Shown here piece by piece: positions 1 through 8,727 of a stretch of DNA of 55,045 bases. The translations under genes and the position numbers were made by a program. The stretch spans positions 1 to 55,045 of the IMG/VR virus record IMGVR_UViG_3300034168_000196. The stretch is one strand, 5' to 3'. Source of the DNA: a virus. Every line of letters begins with the position of its first letter. Position 1 is the stretch's first letter. The notes below the pieces were generated by a model. That model was not told where the DNA came from and did no database searches. It was given only the letters and a program-made list of their open reading frames with translations.

Positions 1-60
1 CAAACGTTTTCTAAGTTTAGGATCTAGTAATGCTAAAACATCTTCTACGCTAACTGACAT
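1..60 (-). CDS. Partial CDS at left edge, N-terminal 20 codons
   Basis: An ATG at 58-60 opens a frame that runs off the left edge of the window and encodes MSVSVEDVLALLDPKLRKRL and onward. A strong Shine-Dalgarno sequence (GGAGGATG) lies seven bases upstream, inside the last codons of the polymerase gene. The two genes overlap by 11 bases (50-60), as is usual in this tightly packed operon. Too little of the protein is visible to assign a family. Its position directly after the polymerase suggests a replication or recombination role, but that is inference. Confidence 0.6.
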   Translation of the reverse strand, partial: MSVSVEDVLALLDPKLRKRL

Positions 61-3000
61 GAACATCCTCCAAAGTTATAGTCCCATCTTTTGTTTTGCC
101 AAAATCAAATTTATAAATATTTCCTTCTTTAATATGCATATACGCTTTTGCAAAAGATGTTGGAAATACTGTTATAGAATGCAAATCTCTTGATGAATCT
201 GCTAATGTTAATAATGCCATCTTCTTTCCAGTCTTTGTTGTTCTTGGTTTAAAGGATACCACAAACATCTCTTCTTCTGCAAATGGCAATTGCTTATAAT
301 TTAAAAATCTAACCAACGCATTTGGCGAAGTTTTGATTTCGTCAACTGGGATAGCAGAAACAATTCTATTGTCAGATGCTAATAGTAAATATGTTTTACC
401 AATCTCAATAGTAGTATTCTCATCATCAAATATTCCAATTGATCCCGTTTTATCTAGCACATCAACACGAGACCATCCTGTTCCTCTTTTAATTGCTTTA
501 ATCATTCCCATTAAAATAAAAGATCCTTTTTCTTCAAAATCTTCTGTTGATTGAATAAAAGAATGATATTGTGTTGGCACTGTCATATTGAATTCTGGCA
601 GATTTAAATACTCATATAAATTCTCTTTAATTTCTTGATCATTTCTTGGGTTATCAGAAAAAGTAGCAGCACCAGTAATCCTTAGTGACTGCAAGGCTCT
701 ACTATTTACTCCATTTCCTTTTGTAAAGGTAAATTCTTCAAGTTGTTTGTATGAGGTAAATGGTCGTGCTTGGATATATCTTTCTGCAATTTTGTCAGAT
801 ATATATTTGACAGAACTAAGACCAAATCTAATACCTTTACCCTCAATTTTAAAATCCATATCCGAATCGTTAATGTGAGGTAATTTAATGCTAATGCCCA
901 TTCTTTTCGCCTCAATAAGATAATCAGTTCTTCCATCTTTATCCTTTTCATTTTTTAAAAGCGCAAACATAAATTCAAGGGGATAATAATACTTTAACCA
1001 AGCGGTCCAATACGAGACCGTAGAGTAAGCAACCGCATGAGACTTGTTGAACGAATACCCCGCATGTGCTTCAAAGTCATGCCATAAGTCCAAAGCAGAA
1101 TTAGGGCTAATGTACTTAGAAGCACCATTAACAAACTTTTCTTTAAACTGATCAAATTCTTTAGCATCTTTCTTCTTTCCAATAATTTTACGTACCTTAT
1201 CTGCTTCTGCCATTGTCATTCCACCAAGTTCAACACAGGCTTGCATTACCTGCTCTTGATATAAAACACAACCATATGTATCAATTGTAATGGGTTTCAT
1301 AACCTTATTTAAATAATCAATATTTTGCTTGCCATGCTTTCTTGCAATGTAGTCTTTGCCAATAGTGTTCATTGCTCCTGGACGAACAAGTGCATTAGAT
1401 GCTGCAAGTTCATTTAGATTCTTCACACCCATTTTAATTAAAAGGCTTGTGTATGGTGCAGCCTCACACTGAAAAACTCCTTTAGTGTATCCATCTGAAA
1501 TCATTTCATAAACTTTAGGGTCTTCTAAATCAATTTCTAATAAATTAATTTCTTTGTAATGATTCTTTTTAATTTCTGCAATAGCATCTTGAATAACACT
1601 AAGAGTTTTTAATCCAAGTGCGTCAATTTTGATTAAACCAATTCTTTCTGCTTCTTCCATATCAACACCAACCACTGGAATTCTTTCGTCAGATCCTGGA
1701 GATGATCGTGTTTCTAGGGGTGCATATCTAAAAATTGGGTTCTTGCTTGTTACAACTCCTGCAGCATGAATTCCAGTTCCACGAATACGTCCTCGTAACT
1801 GATCTCCATATACTTCTACTTCTGGATATTTTTCTCTAAACCATAAAGTTGTTTTTGAATAACAAAAATCTTCCCACGTGTCAACTTGCTTTAGCGCTTT
1901 GTTTACATCTGACAAAGGAATATTTAAAACTCTAGCAACATCTCTAACGACACCCTTGCCTTTAAACTCTAAGAAAGTAGCAATAGATGCAACGTGTCTA
2001 TATTGTCTAACTAAATAATCTTTTACTTCTTCACGACGAGTATCTTGAATGTCTGTGTCAATATCTGGAAAATCATTTCGTTCGGGATTAATAAATCGAA
2101 AAAACAAGAGTCCATATTTAATTGGATCAATGTCTGTAATTCCAAGTGCAAAGCAAACTAAAGATCCAGCAGAGGATCCACGACCTGGACCTACCATAAT
2201 TCCTTCCTTCTTTGCCCAAGCAATCATGCTTTGAACAACTAGAAAATATGGTGCAAATTTTTTATTCTTAACAATCTCTAACTCTTCACGTAATCTATTA
2301 ACATATTCTTCATTATCTTGCAGACCTTTAAGTGTCAAACCTTCAAACGCAATCTTTTCTAATTCACTATCTGGACTTTTATATTGAACTGGTAGTAGGT
2401 CAAGTCCATCTTGAATATCATAATCTTCTACTGTCTCTGCTAGTAGGAGTGTGTTTGAGTATATGTCTGATCTATCTATCCCCTGTTTTTCCATTGCTAA
2501 TTTAATTTCATCATATGACAGTAGATGTATATCAAATTTATTAAAAGTAATTTGACGATCTTCTCCGTACAGGTAGTCAAGTCTTTGCATCATATTGGTT
2601 TTCTTTTTAGACTTTTCATATGTTGCTTCTTTATTAACTTTGCCATGAGTATTCATCAATAACTTAAACTCTTGAATTTCTTTTTGTGAAGTATCTGAAT
2701 GGTGGCAATCTGGAGTTACAACAACCTTAATGTCAAATTCATCTGCAAGTTCAATTAAAGCCTTATTTATTTCTGGGGTATTGTGTGGCATTACTTCAAT
2801 ATAATAATCATTACCAAAATTATTCTTAAACCATTTAATATTTTTCTTTGCAATGGCAAATTCATTTTCTTCTAATGCTTTTACAATAACACTACTTGGA
2901 CATGCGGAAGTTACAATAATACCTTCACGATATTTTTCAAGTATCTCAAAATCAAATCTTGGCTTCTTAAAAAATCCATCAGTCCAGGAAACTTCACTAA

Positions 3001-3325
3001 TTTTATTTAAATTCTCTAAACCAACCTGATTCTTTGCTAGAAGAACAATGTGATTATAAACAAGATCTTGCTGACCTTCTCTTTCAGACTTATCTCGTGT
3101 ATCAGATATGTCTGCACACATATATCCTTCTAGCCCAAGAATTGGTTTAATACCTTTGGATTTTGCGGTACGATAAAACTCACGATGTCCTGAAAGTGTG
3201 CCGTGATCTGTTATTGCCAACGCTGGCATTTTAAGATCTACGGCACGACTTAGATACTCTTCTGGAGTTGCAATTCCATCAAACAGAGAATAGTGAGTGT
3301 GTACGTGCAGTCCTGCGTAGTTCAT
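50..3325 (-). CDS. dnaE: DNA polymerase III alpha subunit (DnaE-type), phage replicative polymerase
   Basis: This is a C-family replicative DNA polymerase. The N-terminus is a PHP domain (HVHTHYS at residues 7-13, then a DHGTLSG segment). The polymerase core carries the GPGRGSSAG motif and the catalytic aspartates of PDIDTD (about residues 420-425), followed by the tau- or helix-hairpin-helix-like region and a C-terminal OB-fold segment. At about 1,091 residues it is near the usual length for bacterial DnaE. I place the start at the ATG at 3323-3325, one base after the TAG of the ssDNA-binding protein gene. A longer reading begins at TTG at 3368-3370, inside the upstream gene. No clear Shine-Dalgarno sequence precedes the ATG, so translational coupling is likely. 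No clamp or proofreading subunit gene is visible, so the PHP domain or host factors may cover those roles. Confidence 0.95.
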   Translation of the reverse strand: MNYAGLHVHTHYSLFDGIATPEEYLSRAVDLKMPALAITDHGTLSGHREFYRTAKSKGIKPILGLEGYMCADISDTRDKSEREGQQDLVYNHIVLLAKNQVGLENLNKISEVSWTDGFFKKPRFDFEILEKYREGIIVTSACPSSVIVKALEENEFAIAKKNIKWFKNNFGNDYYIEVMPHNTPEINKALIELADEFDIKVVVTPDCHHSDTSQKEIQEFKLLMNTHGKVNKEATYEKSKKKTNMMQRLDYLYGEDRQITFNKFDIHLLSYDEIKLAMEKQGIDRSDIYSNTLLLAETVEDYDIQDGLDLLPVQYKSPDSELEKIAFEGLTLKGLQDNEEYVNRLREELEIVKNKKFAPYFLVVQSMIAWAKKEGIMVGPGRGSSAGSLVCFALGITDIDPIKYGLLFFRFINPERNDFPDIDTDIQDTRREEVKDYLVRQYRHVASIATFLEFKGKGVVRDVARVLNIPLSDVNKALKQVDTWEDFCYSKTTLWFREKYPEVEVYGDQLRGRIRGTGIHAAGVVTSKNPIFRYAPLETRSSPGSDERIPVVGVDMEEAERIGLIKIDALGLKTLSVIQDAIAEIKKNHYKEINLLEIDLEDPKVYEMISDGYTKGVFQCEAAPYTSLLIKMGVKNLNELAASNALVRPGAMNTIGKDYIARKHGKQNIDYLNKVMKPITIDTYGCVLYQEQVMQACVELGGMTMAEADKVRKIIGKKKDAKEFDQFKEKFVNGASKYISPNSALDLWHDFEAHAGYSFNKSHAVAYSTVSYWTAWLKYYYPLEFMFALLKNEKDKDGRTDYLIEAKRMGISIKLPHINDSDMDFKIEGKGIRFGLSSVKYISDKIAERYIQARPFTSYKQLEEFTFTKGNGVNSRALQSLRITGAATFSDNPRNDQEIKENLYEYLNLPEFNMTVPTQYHSFIQSTEDFEEKGSFILMGMIKAIKRGTGWSRVDVLDKTGSIGIFDDENTTIEIGKTYLLLASDNRIVSAIPVDEIKTSPNALVRFLNYKQLPFAEEEMFVVSFKPRTTKTGKKMALLTLADSSRDLHSITVFPTSFAKAYMHIKEGNIYKFDFGKTKDGTITLEDVHVS

Positions 3326-3326
3326 A

Positions 3327-3983
3327 CTACCAATCTGTATTGGTTGATGAAGTAGTTGATGGTGAGTCAAAGCCTAGATAAAAGGCTTCTTGTTCTGCAT
3401 AAGGAACTTTGCGAAGTGCAAGTTCTAGTTGGAATGGCTCAATACCAGTCCAGTCAAATGGTTCTTTATCTGGTGCTGCTGGAATCATTGTGTAATTTGT
3501 TTCAGTACCCTGACCATTACGCTTCATTTTCCAAACAACATTTGAAATGCTACCAGTCTCAAGTGCATATTCACGAATTGTATTAAAGGATGATTGCTTG
3601 CTAATTCCCATAGACCAAATGGCTACGTATGGTTTTTCAATTCCGTCATCAACTAATACGTTACAGTAAAAGCGGAGACGACCACGCCATCCAGCCTTTG
3701 GGTCTTTACGGTGCATTTCTTCTGCCCAGTCACGACCTTCTGTTTCCATAGTATCTACTGCTTTGCGTTTGTAATCTTTTGGATTTACGTGTTCTTTAAC
3801 AACTAAAGATAGACCACGAGATGCATTATAATTTGCAGAGTCTTCGTCTAGTTCTTCAATAAAGCGAATCTTTACTGATTGTCCATCAGCAAGTTTAAGC
3901 CATCTTACCTTTGGTGAGTTTTCATCGTATTTTGGTTTGTCGAGCAGGGCGTTGATGTTTTTTAATCCCTTTACTACGCTCAT
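3327..3983 (-). CDS. gp32-like single-stranded DNA-binding protein
   Basis: This 218-residue protein probably coats ssDNA during phage replication. The central region (about residues 90-150) has the pattern seen in gp32-like phage proteins: a basic RGRLRFYCNVLV strand, a hinge, then a YVAIWSMG strand and an S-x-x-N helix. The C-terminus is polar and rich in S, T and D, as in many SSB tails. I see no clear zinc-binding set like that of T4 gp32. The gene has a strong ribosome-binding site (AAAGGAGAAGG) and its own promoter at 4012-4040. It lies one base before the polymerase gene, which supports a replication role. The family call rests on pattern and context only. Confidence 0.62.
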   Translation of the reverse strand: MSVVKGLKNINALLDKPKYDENSPKVRWLKLADGQSVKIRFIEELDEDSANYNASRGLSLVVKEHVNPKDYKRKAVDTMETEGRDWAEEMHRKDPKAGWRGRLRFYCNVLVDDGIEKPYVAIWSMGISKQSSFNTIREYALETGSISNVVWKMKRNGQGTETNYTMIPAAPDKEPFDWTGIEPFQLELALRKVPYAEQEAFYLGFDSPSTTSSTNTDW

Positions 3984-4011
3984 ATCCTTCTCCTTTGTTT
4001 GTGTGTTATTT

Positions 4012-4040
4012 ATTTTATCATAGATAACAAGTTAATGCAA
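4012..4040 (-). promoter_or_regulatory. Sigma70-like promoter for the SSB-polymerase genes
   Basis: On the minus strand TTGCAT (4035-4040), a 17-base spacer and TAAAAT (4012-4017) form a promoter; the -10 is extended by TGA just upstream. The predicted start lies about 20 bases before the ribosome-binding region and ATG of the ssDNA-binding protein gene. It gives the SSB and polymerase genes their own transcription after the halogenase cassette. Confidence 0.6.
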
Positions 4041-5480
4041 CTATGATGATATTAAATGTAGAATCTCTTTGTGGTCTTTCCATTTAATAGATCTACTTTT
4101 AATAATATTTAGATATTTATAATATAGGATATCATCATACTTATCAATTACCCTATCATTTCTTAAGCCATTTCCATAATAAATCTTTATAAAATAATCA
4201 TTAAGGTATGATTTATCCTTATTTACAAAATCTGATAATTTTGGATTTGGAACTTCGCTTTCCATTATAGCAAGAAACTTTTCTATTTGTTTTGGCATTT
4301 TGTTATTCTTAGAAAAATTTTTCCAAAAATCATTATTAGTTTTATTTGTTACATAGTGTATGTATATTGCTGAAACAATGTCTTCTTCTATGTTTTTAGT
4401 GTAAAGATTTATTCTTTTAATAAATGCGTCTTTGTCTAAAAGATAGTCTTCAAAATTATCAGACACTTCTTTCATAACAGATATTACTGTCATAATTGCG
4501 CTTGCCTCTAGTGGTTCAAAAAAACTTCCAGATAGACCAATCGCTAAACAATTTCCAATAAAAGAATTTTTATAATATCCAGCATCATACTTTAATGATT
4601 TCACTGGTTCCCAATTTTTGTCAATCTTACTTTTCATTTCAAGAATTGCATCATCTTCTGAAATATAATTATTGTCAAAATTATACCCAACCCCATATCT
4701 ACTTGTTGTTGGAATTTCAAAAGACCATCCATAGTCTAGTGCAGTCATTTTACTGTATGGAGGTATATCTTTATCTATTTCTTTAGGCCCTACAATTGAT
4801 TGATTAATTGGCAAAGTATCATTTACACTTACCCATTTTTCTTTATAAAAATTTCCAATAACCAATCTGTTAAACCCAGAACAATCAAAAATAAAATCTG
4901 TTTCCATTTCACCATTAGATAATATTATTTTATTTATTATTTTATTTTCTACTTTAAAATCAAGAATTAAATCATCTATAATTTTAATATTTCTTTCTTG
5001 TGCTATTTTTTTAAAAAATTTAGAAGATAAAAATGCATCAAAGTGTATAGCGGATGGATACTCTTTTTCTTTTGAAATAATGGGTGGTACATTATTTTGT
5101 GTTGCAAAGAACCCTGTTTCGTCTAAATAATTTAATGTATTATCATTTTTTATAGCAGAAGATATAAGTTCTAAATAATATTTTGTATATACTTTATCCG
5201 CACTTCTAATTGGAATCCAAAAATCTATATTCTCATTATTCCATCCAGAAAACAAAGCGCCCATTTTTATAGTTCCATTGCTTGCTTTCATAAAACTAGA
5301 AAAATCAATATCTAATTGTTCAAGCATTGGCAAAAAGTTTCCAGAGGTTGCTTCACCTACTCCAATAATTCCAATATTTGAACTTTCAACTATTGTAATA
5401 TCATAGTGCGGAAACTTCTTTTGCATCATTAACGCTGTAATGCATCCAGAAGCCCCGCCACCTATAACAGTTATTTTCAA
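4041..5480 (-). CDS. FAD-dependent halogenase (tryptophan halogenase family)
   Basis: This 479-residue protein belongs to the flavin-dependent halogenase family, which uses FADH2, O2 and halide to make hypohalous acid and halogenate a substrate. Visible motifs: the nucleotide-binding G7-x-G9-x-x-G12, the GVGEAT segment (40-45), the likely catalytic lysine K72 in NGTIKMG, the FDCSGF segment, and EPLEAS (about 322-327) where PrnA has its catalytic glutamate. The signature W-x-W-x-I-P appears as W252-S-F-E-I-P, with Phe in place of the second Trp. The substrate cannot be read from sequence: it may be free tryptophan, a peptide, or another compound. No flavin reductase is nearby, so host FADH2 is probably used. 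The gene overlaps the AhpD-like gene by four bases (ATGA). The pair interrupts an otherwise pure replication operon. Confidence 0.88.
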   Translation of the reverse strand: MKITVIGGGASGCITALMMQKKFPHYDITIVESSNIGIIGVGEATSGNFLPMLEQLDIDFSSFMKASNGTIKMGALFSGWNNENIDFWIPIRSADKVYTKYYLELISSAIKNDNTLNYLDETGFFATQNNVPPIISKEKEYPSAIHFDAFLSSKFFKKIAQERNIKIIDDLILDFKVENKIINKIILSNGEMETDFIFDCSGFNRLVIGNFYKEKWVSVNDTLPINQSIVGPKEIDKDIPPYSKMTALDYGWSFEIPTTSRYGVGYNFDNNYISEDDAILEMKSKIDKNWEPVKSLKYDAGYYKNSFIGNCLAIGLSGSFFEPLEASAIMTVISVMKEVSDNFEDYLLDKDAFIKRINLYTKNIEEDIVSAIYIHYVTNKTNNDFWKNFSKNNKMPKQIEKFLAIMESEVPNPKLSDFVNKDKSYLNDYFIKIYYGNGLRNDRVIDKYDDILYYKYLNIIKSRSIKWKDHKEILHLISS

Positions 5481-6004
5481 GCAAACCTTCTGTCGTATCC
5501 CATAGAATTAATTTGTTCTGCAGCGGGAGCCCAACTTTCAGAATTTTCCTGAACTCCATGACCTTCAACAATTCTGTTAAAGAAATTAAATGCAGCACAA
5601 ACTGCAACAGCATCTTTAACTTGTTCTTGTGTAAATCCAGCATCGTAACATTCATCATATAATTTTTTAGTCATACTTGATGGATGTTTAGTTAGTTGTT
5701 CTACTAAATTAAAAATTGGGGTCAATCTATTAGGAACTGATTGAATTCCACTATCTAAAACCTCAATCTCAGCATTTATTGATTCTGCAAAAAGACGATG
5801 GGATCCATAGCAATACCTACATCCATTTAAATATGATGTATATGCTGCAACCATTTCTCTATCTTGTGGAGAAAGTGATGAAGCCTCTCGCAAAACTTCT
5901 TGTGCAAATGAAAGCATCATCATATATTTTTTTTGATTTTCCATAAAAACATCAACAATAGTTGCATTCTCTTTAAGTGAATCAAATACATTTTTTACAC
6001 TCAT
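5477..6004 (-). CDS. AhpD/carboxymuconolactone decarboxylase-like peroxidase-related protein
   Basis: The 175-residue protein has the full AhpD-type motif E-x11-C-x2-C-x3-H: E50, C62, C65 and H69. Such proteins are helical thiol-redox enzymes that reduce peroxides or peroxiredoxin partners. The start is the ATG at 6002-6004, preceded by GAGG at a good distance and lying two bases after the primase stop. The four-base overlap with the halogenase gene makes translational coupling likely. A plausible inference is that it removes peroxide released by uncoupled flavin turnover, or acts in the same pathway. Its partner reductant is unknown. Confidence 0.82.
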   Translation of the reverse strand: MSVKNVFDSLKENATIVDVFMENQKKYMMMLSFAQEVLREASSLSPQDREMVAAYTSYLNGCRYCYGSHRLFAESINAEIEVLDSGIQSVPNRLTPIFNLVEQLTKHPSSMTKKLYDECYDAGFTQEQVKDAVAVCAAFNFFNRIVEGHGVQENSESWAPAAEQINSMGYDRRFA

Positions 6005-6006
6005 GA

Positions 6007-6951
6007 CTACCTCAGCATTTCTAGTATAGAATTGTCAATTGAACTACTTAACTTAATTATATCAGAATCCTGCATATCTCCGATATCTTTATACTTGGTG
6101 TCTAGTTGTATTATTGATACCCTTGACTTTAACTTATCAATCATTTTTTTAGACATTGATTTTCCAGCCTCATCATTATCTGCTATTAAATAGATCTCAT
6201 TAAAGTATTTTTCTAATAACTCCACTTGATTTTTTGAAATAGTTGCTCCAAGAGTAGCCACTGCTGGCATGCCAACTTGATCTAATCTTATTGCATCAAA
6301 TGATGATTCAACAACATACACCTTATCATTTGCCTTTACTCTGTGCAAATTAAATAATGTTTTACTTTTTGGAAGTCCTGGAGTATTCTTAAAATCTTTT
6401 CCTTCAAGACTTCTGCCAACAAAACCAATTACCATTCCTTCTGGAGAGTGAACTGGAATTGTAACCATGTCCTGTTTCTCTGAATAACCTAGATTAAACT
6501 TATTAACTGATGACTTAGTTACTAGTCTGCCATCAAAGTATCTCATTGCTCTTGGTGATTCAAGCGCTTGTGAGTTCAATCTTTTAATAATAACTTCATC
6601 GTATTGTACAAATACAGGTGGGGTGTATAGTTGTTTTGCTACTATTTGAGTAATATCAGATTCTTGTTCTTTACTTTTTATGTACCGCAAACTTTCAAAA
6701 TATGATCTGTTGCTCATTTTCATTACTAATTCTTGTAGGTTAGCCACTTGTTGGCATCCAAAACAAAAGAACAATCCACTTTCTTTTGATACTTCTCCAG
6801 CAGGAGTCCTGTTGTTATTATGATATGGACAGAAAATTATGTAGTCGGAATCTACTTCTGATTGTATTGTGATTCCAGAGCCGATGAGAACTCTTTTAAT
6901 TTGGTCTTCTGTGTATATATCGGATTGTACCCGTCTGCTGCGATCATCCAT
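6007..6951 (-). CDS. dnaG: DNA primase (DnaG-type, CHC2 zinc finger plus TOPRIM)
   Basis: The 314-residue protein has a CHC2 zinc finger (C41-x2-H44-x18-C63-x2-C66) followed by a RNA-polymerase-like core. Its TOPRIM domain has the VYVVESSFDA glutamate strand and the IADNDEAG acidic motif. It makes RNA primers for the phage fork with the neighbouring helicase. It is much shorter than host DnaG (around 600 residues) and appears to lack the C-terminal helicase-binding domain. The ATG at 6949-6951 gives the 15-20 residues normally found before the zinc finger. That start lies inside the upstream gene, giving a 100-base overlap. I see no better in-frame start before the first zinc ligand. Confidence 0.93.
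   Translation of the reverse strand: MDDRSRRVQSDIYTEDQIKRVLIGSGITIQSEVDSDYIIFCPYHNNNRTPAGEVSKESGLFFCFGCQQVANLQELVMKMSNRSYFESLRYIKSKEQESDITQIVAKQLYTPPVFVQYDEVIIKRLNSQALESPRAMRYFDGRLVTKSSVNKFNLGYSEKQDMVTIPVHSPEGMVIGFVGRSLEGKDFKNTPGLPKSKTLFNLHRVKANDKVYVVESSFDAIRLDQVGMPAVATLGATISKNQVELLEKYFNEIYLIADNDEAGKSMSKKMIDKLKSRVSIIQLDTKYKDIGDMQDSDIIKLSSSIDNSILEMLR
6056..6064 (-). promoter_or_regulatory. Possible extended -10 promoter inside primase, upstream of AhpD-halogenase
   Basis: The minus strand reads TGATATAAT within the last codons of the primase gene, matching the extended -10 element found before many genes in this window. It lies about 50 bases upstream of the AhpD-like start. No -35 is apparent. 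It could drive the AhpD-halogenase cassette separately, but it is coding sequence and may be chance. Confidence 0.35.
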
Positions 6952-7193
6952 TCAATATTCTTTTTCCCTACGTAGATTCCATATACCGTCAATTTAAATT
7001 CAAACCAGTTTTTGCTTTCATTGTAGTATACCGTAAAGTCTGGCTCTATGTCAATTCTTGGAACATAGGCACTTTCTCTCATTTGTACTAACAATATTCT
7101 AATATATTCTTCTTTTAATCTATAGATGTCTGACTCATCTTTGATGTTGCCATCTAATTTAAAACATTTTATAGGCTTATGATGAATAGACAC
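6852..7193 (-). CDS. Hypothetical protein between helicase and primase
   Basis: A 113-residue protein I do not recognise. It is charged, with a helical N-terminal half and a beta-rich centre (DFTVYYNESKNWFEFKLTVYGIYVG). It has no signal peptide or membrane segment. The frame opens with GTG at 7191-7193, seven bases after the helicase stop, and an ATG two bases away is out of frame. Its last 33 codons overlap the start of the primase gene in another frame. Its place between helicase and primase suggests a replication accessory role, which is inference. Confidence 0.7.
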   Translation of the reverse strand: MSIHHKPIKCFKLDGNIKDESDIYRLKEEYIRILLVQMRESAYVPRIDIEPDFTVYYNESKNWFEFKLTVYGIYVGKKNIEWMIAADGYNPIYTQKTKLKEFSSALESQYNQK

Positions 7194-7199
7194 ATCTTA

Positions 7200-8426
7200 T
7201 TATAACTGCTTATCTTCATAATCCTTGTAACGATAGTAACCTTTGTCGAAATCTACCTGCACTAAGAACTCACCCATAAAGCCATTTCTATTTTTTCTGA
7301 AGGCACATTCAATAATATCGCTGTTAGATGCTCTGCCAAGAGCAATTACCCAGTCTGCATCATAGGCAATCTGTCTTGACCAAGCAGTTTGTCCAAGTGT
7401 TGGAACACTACTGAGATCATTTACATCATCTGGAGTTGCAGAAGATATTGCAATGATAGGAACTTCTTCTCCAATAGCCATTAACTTTAGTTCACGAGAA
7501 AGGTTTTTCATTCTTACTGTCTCATTGTCTGACTTCTGGTTTGGACTCATTAATTGTAGGTAGTCAACAATAACAAAATCTGGACGGTATTGATCTATTT
7601 TGCCACGTAGAACTGAAGGACTAATCTCCCCACCCTGATCATTTGAAATGATATGAAATGGATTCTTTCCAGTAACCTTATCTTTGTGCCAAGTTTTAAA
7701 CATCTCTGGCTCAACATGACCCTGACTAATCTTTCTATGTGACCAAAGACCTTCACCCATAATTGTAAATACACGGTTTCTAACCTCTGTCTCAGACATT
7801 TCAAGGCTGATTACTAATGGGGTTTTGCCTTGTTTCCATGCCTGTACCGCAAAATAAAGAGCAAGCCACGACTTACCAATGCCTGGATAGGCTAAAAACA
7901 CTCCCAGTTGGCCTGGAGCGATACCACTTGGAAGATAGTTATCAAATCCTGGCAAACCAGTTTTAATCCCTGTAATCCCAGCCTCTTCCATTTTACGTAA
8001 ATGATCAAAATAGGCAGCAGCGGATTCAAAATCAGTAGCATCAATATCTCTAACGGAGGATGTATTTTTTTTAAGTTCTGAGGTTTGAGTAATTAGAGAG
8101 TCTAGAGCAACTACTGAATTCCCACTTTGCACTTCTCCTGCTGCAGATCTTAAAATTGTTTTAAGACTATCGTTTAAATAATCACCCTGTAATTCTGAAA
8201 GGTGATGCTTCGTTGCTCCAATATCATCGACTACTTCAAAATCTCTAAACTTTTCAATTACTAAAGATAGTGGTGGAACAGAACTGTTTGCCTCAAAGTA
8301 TTTTCTAATGAATGTCCATACATCTAAATGTGTTCGTAGAAGTCCATCAACATTTGCCTGTAATAAAACATGGATCTGTTTATCTTTTAAGACTGCATTT
8401 AATACCTTTGATTCAATGCTAGCCAT
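7200..8426 (-). CDS. dnaB: Replicative DNA helicase (DnaB-type)
   Basis: This 408-residue hexameric helicase unwinds DNA ahead of the phage polymerase. An N-terminal DnaB-like helical domain (about 1-120) is followed by a linker and a RecA-like ATPase domain. That domain has Walker A (AYPGIGKS, about 179-186), the SLEMS motif (208-212), Walker B (VIVDYLQLM, about 285-293) and a C-terminal arginine-rich segment with RKNRNG. The ATG at 8424-8426 has GGAGTGG at good spacing and overlaps the upstream gene by eight bases. It is a little shorter than host DnaB (around 450-470). Confidence 0.94.
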   Translation of the reverse strand: MASIESKVLNAVLKDKQIHVLLQANVDGLLRTHLDVWTFIRKYFEANSSVPPLSLVIEKFRDFEVVDDIGATKHHLSELQGDYLNDSLKTILRSAAGEVQSGNSVVALDSLITQTSELKKNTSSVRDIDATDFESAAAYFDHLRKMEEAGITGIKTGLPGFDNYLPSGIAPGQLGVFLAYPGIGKSWLALYFAVQAWKQGKTPLVISLEMSETEVRNRVFTIMGEGLWSHRKISQGHVEPEMFKTWHKDKVTGKNPFHIISNDQGGEISPSVLRGKIDQYRPDFVIVDYLQLMSPNQKSDNETVRMKNLSRELKLMAIGEEVPIIAISSATPDDVNDLSSVPTLGQTAWSRQIAYDADWVIALGRASNSDIIECAFRKNRNGFMGEFLVQVDFDKGYYRYKDYEDKQL

Positions 8427-8727
8427 TGAGCCACTCCTTTGCCATCAATCTTCTCTCTGCACGTTCTCTATCATCTTGATCTTTATCTTTTTTAGCCTTG
8501 ATAATTTTTTCTGCCTGGTATGCAAAAGTATTCCAAGATGGACTCTCAGTAACCTTAAAATAGTATTCTAAAATATCGTAACATACTTCAATTCCATACG
8601 ACTGAATAAGAGCATCTGCTGCCCATTGTTCAACGTTAAGATTCATTGATGGCTTTACATCATATCTTTCTTTGTGGTATTTACTATACCTTGAAAGCAA
8701 AGCCATTCGGTCTTTGCGGTCTGGCAT
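8419..8727 (-). CDS. Small charged protein upstream of helicase, possible helicase accessory
   Basis: A 102-residue protein, highly charged and predicted helical, with a basic start (MPDRKDRMALLSRYSKYHKE) and a Lys/Asp/Arg-rich tail after residue 75. I do not recognise a named family. Its position before the helicase, with an eight-base overlap, and its size would suit a helicase-loading or primosome accessory protein. That is inference from context only. The start forms a TAATG junction with the preceding gene. Confidence 0.72.
   Translation of the reverse strand: MPDRKDRMALLSRYSKYHKERYDVKPSMNLNVEQWAADALIQSYGIEVCYDILEYYFKVTESPSWNTFAYQAEKIIKAKKDKDQDDRERAERRLMAKEWLNG

Noticed and set aside
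3326-3370. Longer polymerase start at TTG
   Set aside because: It would overlap the SSB gene by 44 bases and add residues before the PHP domain. The ATG at 3323-3325 directly after the SSB stop is better.
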